Origin: Bacteroidota bacterium
Lineage (GTDB): Bacteria > Bacteroidota > Bacteroidia > Bacteroidales > JABHKC01
DNA: 50,450 nucleotides
NCBI GenBank assembly: GCA_018692315.1
Contig: JABHKC010000024.1
Span: forward strand, 1 to 50,450
Direction of reading: 5' to 3'
In this document: one piece after another, positions 45,702-50,450 of the stretch
Layout: the number at the start of each line of letters is the position of its first letter
How positions within the stretch are numbered: the first letter of the stretch is position 1
Notes under the pieces: model-generated
Told to the model about the DNA's origin: nothing
The model's input: only the letters and a program-made list of their open reading frames with translations
Databases searched by the model: none
Translations under genes and position numbers: made by a program

Positions 45702-46586
45702 ATGGCAAAAAAAAATGTCTTAGGAAGAGGATTAGGAGCATTGATAAGCGATGCAGACGAAATCATATCGCCAAAAAATGAACTTATAAACGAAATCAAA
45801 ATTGACAAAATTGAAGTAAATCCTTTTCAGCCAAGAAAAGAATTTAATGAAGAAAAATTGAATGAATTAGCTCAATCTATCAAAAATCTTGGAGTAATTC
45901 AACCAATCACAGTTCGTAAAATTAATGAAGATAAGTATCAATTAATTACTGGTGAACGCCGGCTCAGAGCATCGAAAATAGCCGGACTTTCGAAAATTCC
46001 ATCTTATACTCGCACAGCTAACGATTCAGAAATTCTGGAGATGGCGCTTGTTGAAAATATTCAACGAGAAGATTTAGACGCAATTGAAATTGCTCAAAGC
46101 TACCAACAATTAATAGATGAATGTAATCTCACCCAAGAAAATCTGAGCGAACGGGTAGGGAAAGGACGAGCTACGGTTACAAACTATTTGCGGCTTCTGA
46201 AACTTACTCCCGAAGTACAACTTGGTATAAAAAATAATAAAATCCAGATGGGTCACGCTCGTGCCTTAGTAAATATTCAAAATCCTGAAAAACAAATAGA
46301 AATCTGTTTAAAAATTATTGATGCCGAACTATCTGTAAGGAAAGCAGAAGAGTTGATTAGCAAGATAAATCTGGTTGATAAACACTCGAAAAACAAACCA
46401 AAGGGCAAATATTCGACCCCAACAGAATATCATCAGTTAGAAAACCATCTGTCGAAATATTTCAAAACCAATATACAATTTGTGAAAACAAAAAAAGGAA
46501 ATGGTAGGATTGTTATTCCTTTTAAAAGCGATTCTGAATTGGAATATATTATTGAACTTTTAGACAAAAAAGGAAGCGAAATATAG
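45702..46586 (+). CDS. parB: Chromosome-partitioning protein ParB (Spo0J)
   Basis: A 294-residue DNA-binding CTPase. The N-terminus MAKKNVLGRGLGALI is the ParA-contacting motif; the CTP-binding motif GERRLRA is at 84-90; a helix-turn-helix (LTQENLSERVGKGRATVTNYLRLL) follows at about 136-160; the C-terminal dimerisation part ends the protein. It would spread on DNA from parS sites; I found no good parS in the window. It is separated from parA by the ABC-3C cassette and followed after 20 bp by the DUF5683 gene. Confidence 0.95.
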   Translation: MAKKNVLGRGLGALISDADEIISPKNELINEIKIDKIEVNPFQPRKEFNEEKLNELAQSIKNLGVIQPITVRKINEDKYQLITGERRLRASKIAGLSKIPSYTRTANDSEILEMALVENIQREDLDAIEIAQSYQQLIDECNLTQENLSERVGKGRATVTNYLRLLKLTPEVQLGIKNNKIQMGHARALVNIQNPEKQIEICLKIIDAELSVRKAEELISKINLVDKHSKNKPKGKYSTPTEYHQLENHLSKYFKTNIQFVKTKKGNGRIVIPFKSDSELEYIIELLDKKGSEI

Positions 46587-46606
46587 TTTAGCCTGTAAAA
46601 TTCAAT

Positions 46607-47191
46607 TTGAAATACAAAATCAATATATTGAAAAGTTTTTCATATATCATTCTAATTTTTGCAATTATTGTTTTGAGCAAATTCGCAAAAGCACAAACTA
46701 TTGATACATTAGCAAATCAGCAATATATGAATACTATTCATTCGCCACGAAAAGCTACAATTTCTTCAGTAATTCTGCCCGGTCTCGGACAAGCCTACAA
46801 CAAAAAATATTGGAAAATTCCTGTTATCTATGCAGGTTTTGGAGCATTAATATATGCTGCAAATTTTAACAATACCGAATATAAACGATTTAGAAAAGCA
46901 TACATAGCTCTAACCGATGATGATGAAACAACTATTGACGAATTTCAAGGTACAAGGTCTTCCGACGAAATCTTATTTTTTACTACCGAATACCGTAGAA
47001 GCCGCGATTTGAGTTTCATTGGAATGTTTGCATTATATGTGCTAAATATTGTAGATGCCTCAGTCGATGGATATTTCTATAGCTTCGATGTAAGCGAAGA
47101 TATTTCTTTAAATCTACAACCAAAAATGCTGAATATTGCATACATCGAAAATGCACCCGGAATATCTCTTACTCTTAAATTTTATCATTAA
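46607..47191 (+). CDS. DUF5683 membrane protein
   Basis: A 194-residue protein of the DUF5683 family, usually found after parB in Bacteroidota. The phrase SSVILPGLGQAYNKKYWKIPVIYAGFGALIYAANFN, here split over two hydrophobic segments, is the family mark. Translation probably begins at TTG (46607-46609), since only that start provides the signal peptide (about 1-30, ending SKFAKAQ). Its function is unknown. It is followed after 36 bp by the transglycosylase gene. Confidence 0.82.
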   Translation: MKYKINILKSFSYIILIFAIIVLSKFAKAQTIDTLANQQYMNTIHSPRKATISSVILPGLGQAYNKKYWKIPVIYAGFGALIYAANFNNTEYKRFRKAYIALTDDDETTIDEFQGTRSSDEILFFTTEYRRSRDLSFIGMFALYVLNIVDASVDGYFYSFDVSEDISLNLQPKMLNIAYIENAPGISLTLKFYH

Positions 47192-47227
47192 TTTTAAACC
47201 TATCAACAAACAAAATCATAATCTTAA

Positions 47228-48811
47228 ATGAAACAAAAAATTTCAATATTAATATTCATACAATTTTTATTCAATTATAGTTTATCTTTTGCTGCGACAG
47301 ACACTAACGATTCCACCAAAACCCGAGACTCGTTAGAAATAAATTATCAGATGAAAAACTTCAGGTTTGCTGACAATCTGGATAGTTTGGTAAATCTTTG
47401 GTACATAAAAAAAGCAGTTTCGGCAAATCATATCGACACTAATTTCTCGCTTGCAGATACAAGCCTAATTCCAAGTTTTGCTGATTCTGTTTTTATAAGC
47501 CGTTTTGCTGAACTAAATTCAATGATAGACCTTTCGTTCAACTCAAATGTAAAAAGTTACCTTAATGTTTACACAAAAAAGAAGCGCGACAAAGTTGAAA
47601 TAATGTTAGGACTTACCGACTATTATTTTCCAATTTTTGAAGAAGTTTTGGCATATTACGATCTTCCACAAGAATTAAAATATTTACCTGTAATAGAGTC
47701 GGCTCTAAATCCAAGAGCAGTTTCACGAGCTGGTGCTACCGGACTTTGGCAATTTATGTATTCTACCGGAAAAATGTATGGACTTGAAATAGGTTCATAT
47801 ATCGACGAAAGACGCGACCCAATAAAATCGAGCCATGCTGCTGCTCGTTTCCTGAAAGACCTATATAAAACTTTTGGAGACTGGACACTTGTGATTGCAG
47901 CTTATAATTGCGGTCCTGGAAATGTAAATAAAGCCATTAGACGCTCGGGCGGAAAAAGAAATTATTGGGATATATACTATCGTTTGCCGCGCGAAACACG
48001 CGGATATGTTCCGGCATTCATAGCTGCAAGCTACACCATGAATTATTATGAAGAACATAATTTGCAGCCTAAAAATATAGAAATTCCAACTGTTACCGAT
48101 ACAATTTGTGTTAAAGAAAAGCTTCATCTGGGGCAGGTTTCCGAAGTTTTAAACATTCCAATTCAGCAATTGCGAGACATGAATCCACATTTCAAAAAAG
48201 ATATAATCCCCGAAAACAAAAAGAAGGATTATTTTTTGAGAATTCCTGAACAATACATTGCAAGTTATATCGATTTGGAAGATTCTATTTTTACCTATAA
48301 AGACTTGGTGTTTTTTAATCCTGAACACATTTCAAAATCGCCTGCAAAATATTCTGCATCGAGCTATTCGGCACCTCCACCAAAGAATAGTGTGAAATTA
48401 TACTATCATGTTCAAGCTGGCGACAATCTGGGATATATTGCCAGTTGGTACAATGTGGGTGTTTCAAAACTCAGAGGCTGGAATAATATTTACAGAAACC
48501 TGATAAAGGTTGGGCAAAAATTAGTGGTTTATGTTCCAAAAGATGAAAAGAAAAAGTATTCCAATATTAGTTCAATGACTTTCGAGCAGAAACAAAAATC
48601 GATAGGAAAAACAGTTTCTGTTAGTCAAAAAACCAAAACAACATATAACTCCAGCTATGTATATTACACCGTAAGAAAAGGCGATAATCTTTGGACAATT
48701 GCAAAAAAATATCCGGGTGTTTCAAACTACGATATTATGAAATTGAATAATATTTCTAATGCAAAAAATTTAGTTATAGGTCAAAAACTCAAGATTAAAG
48801 TTAAAGGATAG
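47228..48811 (+). CDS. Membrane-bound lytic transglycosylase with two LysM domains (MltD-like)
   Basis: A 527-residue exported enzyme that cleaves peptidoglycan glycan strands. It has a signal peptide (1-22), a GH23 SLT domain with catalytic E157 in VIESALNPRAVSRAGATGLW and the motif AAYNCGPGNVNKAI, then two LysM peptidoglycan-binding modules (about 391-436 and 477-526) joined by a Ser/Lys-rich linker. It is the last gene of the par-associated run and is followed by an imperfect hairpin at 48824-48847. Confidence 0.9.
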   Translation: MKQKISILIFIQFLFNYSLSFAATDTNDSTKTRDSLEINYQMKNFRFADNLDSLVNLWYIKKAVSANHIDTNFSLADTSLIPSFADSVFISRFAELNSMIDLSFNSNVKSYLNVYTKKKRDKVEIMLGLTDYYFPIFEEVLAYYDLPQELKYLPVIESALNPRAVSRAGATGLWQFMYSTGKMYGLEIGSYIDERRDPIKSSHAAARFLKDLYKTFGDWTLVIAAYNCGPGNVNKAIRRSGGKRNYWDIYYRLPRETRGYVPAFIAASYTMNYYEEHNLQPKNIEIPTVTDTICVKEKLHLGQVSEVLNIPIQQLRDMNPHFKKDIIPENKKKDYFLRIPEQYIASYIDLEDSIFTYKDLVFFNPEHISKSPAKYSASSYSAPPPKNSVKLYYHVQAGDNLGYIASWYNVGVSKLRGWNNIYRNLIKVGQKLVVYVPKDEKKKYSNISSMTFEQKQKSIGKTVSVSQKTKTTYNSSYVYYTVRKGDNLWTIAKKYPGVSNYDIMKLNNISNAKNLVIGQKLKIKVKG

Positions 48812-48823
48812 TTTGCTTGAATT

Positions 48824-48847
48824 ATTTCCCGATAGCTATCAGGAAAT
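48824..48847 (+). terminator. Near-palindromic hairpin after the transglycosylase gene
   Basis: Outer arms ATTTCC and GGAAAT enclose the perfect palindrome GATAGCTATC, with one C/A mismatch between them. It lies 12 bp past the stop codon and probably forms a 3' hairpin. The core GATAGC...GCTATC also appears at 25-38 of the window, so it may be a dispersed palindromic repeat. Confidence 0.45.
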
Positions 48848-48928
48848 TGATGAATTATGAATAAAAGATTGTTAATTTATATTTTTTAATAAAACTAAAA
48901 AGAAGACAAGACAAATATTATAAACGAA

Positions 48929-50125
48929 ATGTATTATCAAAAGAAAAATAGTGATTTCAAAATACTTATAGTAGATGATGTTCCGAAAAACATTCAGGTT
49001 GTAGGAAATATTCTATTAAAAGAAAACTATCAAATCACTTATACCCAAACTGGCATACAAGCCATTTCTATGGCAAACGATAACGATTTCGATTTAATAC
49101 TTTTGGATGTGATGATGCCAAATATGGATGGCTACGAAGTATGTAAAATATTAAAATCTTCAAATAAAACAAAAAATATCCCTGTAATTTTTCTTACTGC
49201 AAAAACCGATAACGAAAGCATTATAAAAGGATTTGAAGTTGGTGGTGTCGATTTTCTAACAAAACCTTTTAATGCAAAAGAACTTCTCGCAAGAGTAAAA
49301 ACACAGCTCGATTTAAAAGAAAAAACTGAACTTCAGGAAAAGGCAAATGCCGAACTTGCTCTAAAAAATCAGCAAATTACGGCAAGCATTAGGTATGCTC
49401 ATACTCTTCAATGTGCTTTCCTTCCAAGCCAAGCCAATATTAAAAAATACTTCAACGACTTTTTTATATTAAATAAACCTAAAGATATTGTTAGTGGCGA
49501 TTTTTATTGGCTTTCAAATAAAGACGATAAAACATATTTTTCTGTTTCTGACTGCACAGGACATGGTGTCCCCGGTGCATTTATTAGCATTCTTGGCATC
49601 ACTTCATTAAACGAAATCATAAATAAATATAATAACTTATCTTCTGCCGAAATACTTGTAAAACTTCGCGAAATTGTGATTTCATCCTTGCATCAAGCCG
49701 GAGAATTAAACCAAACAAGAGACGGGATAGATATGGCTTTTTGCATATACGACCATCAAACAAAAATTTTGCAATTTTCCGGAGCCAATAATCCGCTTTA
49801 TATTATTAGAGATAATGAATTGATTGAAACTAAGGGAGATAAAATGCCCATTGGAATTTATACTGATGAAAGGAAAGATTTTTCAAATCACGACTTTCAA
49901 ATGCAGAAAAACGATATGATTTATATTTTTTCTGATGGATATATTGATCAATTTGGTGGAGAAAACAACAAAAAATTCAAATCAAATTCTTTTAAAAAAC
50001 TGATATTAGAAATTCATCAAAAGCCCATGAACGAACAAAAGCAAATTCTGGAACAAACCATAATTGACTGGATGGGCAATTTTGAACAAATAGATGATAT
50101 TTTGGTTATGGGGGTTCAGTTTTAG
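48929..50125 (+). CDS. Response regulator with SpoIIE/PP2C-type phosphatase output
   Basis: A 398-residue signalling protein. Residues 9-130 are a receiver domain with acidic pair D16-D17, phospho-acceptor D60 (LILLDVMMPNMDGYE), T90 and K112 (LTKPF). A short coiled coil (about 125-150) leads to a SpoIIE-like PP2C phosphatase domain with metal-binding aspartates in DIVSGDFYW, SVSDCTGHGVPGAF, DGIDMAF and SDGYIDQFGG. Phosphorylation probably controls dephosphorylation of an anti-sigma antagonist or similar partner. No sensor kinase is encoded beside it. Confidence 0.9.
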   Translation: MYYQKKNSDFKILIVDDVPKNIQVVGNILLKENYQITYTQTGIQAISMANDNDFDLILLDVMMPNMDGYEVCKILKSSNKTKNIPVIFLTAKTDNESIIKGFEVGGVDFLTKPFNAKELLARVKTQLDLKEKTELQEKANAELALKNQQITASIRYAHTLQCAFLPSQANIKKYFNDFFILNKPKDIVSGDFYWLSNKDDKTYFSVSDCTGHGVPGAFISILGITSLNEIINKYNNLSSAEILVKLREIVISSLHQAGELNQTRDGIDMAFCIYDHQTKILQFSGANNPLYIIRDNELIETKGDKMPIGIYTDERKDFSNHDFQMQKNDMIYIFSDGYIDQFGGENNKKFKSNSFKKLILEIHQKPMNEQKQILEQTIIDWMGNFEQIDDILVMGVQF

Positions 50126-50161
50126 TGATTCTCCTTATTTAAAGTAAGACAAAAAAATTCA

Positions 50162-50310
50162 CTACGCTACTTTTTCGTATAAATGTTTCTGAAATTCTAT
50201 AAACAACGAACTGATGTTTTGAACATCTCCTAATCCAAGTTGGGCTAAATCATTGCGAGTATCAGCAAGAAACAACTATTTTCTATAGCTGTTTCAGTAG
50301 GACAAGACAA
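50162..50310 (-). pseudogene. C-terminal fragment of a decayed gene
   Basis: On the minus strand a frame ending at TAG (50162-50164) reads as credible protein: LADTRNDLAQLGLGDVQNIS, then about 14 more residues with a Lys-rich end. Upstream, the sensible reading (SCPTETAIEN) continues in a different frame, so there is at least one frameshift near 50275-50285. The fragment stops close to the IS21-like terminus, as if the rest had been cut off by the insertion. I do not recognise the family. Confidence 0.4.
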
Positions 50311-50316
50311 TTGGAT

Positions 50317-50450
50317 ATTCCGGTCATGTTGACCCCTCAATCCGGCCATATTGACCCCTCTAGATTTTGGTTTTAAAGAACGCTTTAATATGACAAAATT
50401 TCAGTTTACAAAATCATTTTTTCATACTTCAAATTTACTTTTTTTTCTTA
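50317..50450 (+). mobile_element. Probable left end of an IS21-family insertion sequence (partial)
   Basis: Two 20-base repeats, TCCGGTCATGTTGACCCCTC (50319-50338) and TCCGGCCATATTGACCCCTC (50341-50360), differ at two positions and are spaced 22 bp. Tandem repeats with TTGACCCC are characteristic of IS21-family termini, and TGTTGACC at 50327 would suit the element tip. The transposase genes would lie to the right, outside the window. Confidence 0.5.

Larger units (their letters stand above)
50126..50450. other. Right end of the window: decayed fragment and IS21-like terminus
   Basis: This 325-base stretch holds a broken minus-strand coding fragment (50162-50310) and a pair of TGACCCC-containing repeats (50319-50360) typical of IS21-family ends. 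The last 90 bases are AT-rich and without recognised features, and would belong to the element if the call is right. Confidence 0.5.

Overview
The window is low-GC (roughly 30% by eye) DNA that looks like a chromosome segment of a Bacteroidota bacterium. The signs are an alternative complex III operon, a miaA neighbour of the TnpR-like family, a parA/parB-DUF5683-LysM transglycosylase neighbourhood, a four-subunit 2-oxoacid:ferredoxin oxidoreductase, a DUF1736/TPR membrane protein, and few Shine-Dalgarno sequences. The gene set describes a menaquinone-based, nitrate-respiring metabolism. No tRNA, rRNA or CRISPR array was recognised.

Left block (697-19581, all minus strand, about 19 kb, short gaps or overlaps): read 5' to 3' it is actA-actB-actC-actD-actE-actF (alternative complex III, ACIII), a membrane-anchored diheme cytochrome c, narG-narH-narJ-narI (membrane nitrate reductase) and two NarK-type transporters. 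No terminal oxidase genes follow ACIII; nitrate reductase takes their place. ActA carries an extra N-terminal monoheme domain that is closely similar to the N-terminal domain of the diheme cytochrome. I infer a dedicated chain: menaquinol, ACIII, cytochrome c, Nar. A hairpin terminator at 421-450 closes the unit.

Middle block (20332-36557): miaA and a TnpR-like gene (minus); an AlkD-type DNA glycosylase and a multi-membrane TPR protein (plus); a second, periplasmic nitrate reductase system (plus: cytochrome c, napA, napG, napH, napB, then napD after a hairpin); a lipoprotein, a thioredoxin-like protein and a UbiA-family prenyltransferase, probably MqnP of menaquinone synthesis (minus); and the 2-oxoacid:ferredoxin oxidoreductase operon (minus). 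The organism can therefore reduce nitrate on both sides of the membrane. NapC is absent, which suggests that NapGH and the membrane cytochrome c feed NapAB.

Right block (36977-50450, plus strand): TolC and a membrane-fusion protein without an inner-membrane pump, tsaB, an exported protein of unknown function, parA, a three-gene ABC-3C-type conflict system (SMEK protein, 76-aa middle component, DUF2326-type coiled-coil ATPase), parB, a DUF5683 protein, a LysM transglycosylase and a response regulator with a SpoIIE-type phosphatase output. The ABC-3C cassette splits parA from parB and is flanked by an 11-bp direct repeat. The window ends in a broken coding fragment followed by what looks like the terminal repeats of an IS21-family element.

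The two observations I rate highest are the ACIII-cytochrome-Nar operon and the ABC-3C cassette inserted between parA and parB. Their component families are known; the arrangements are what deserve checking.
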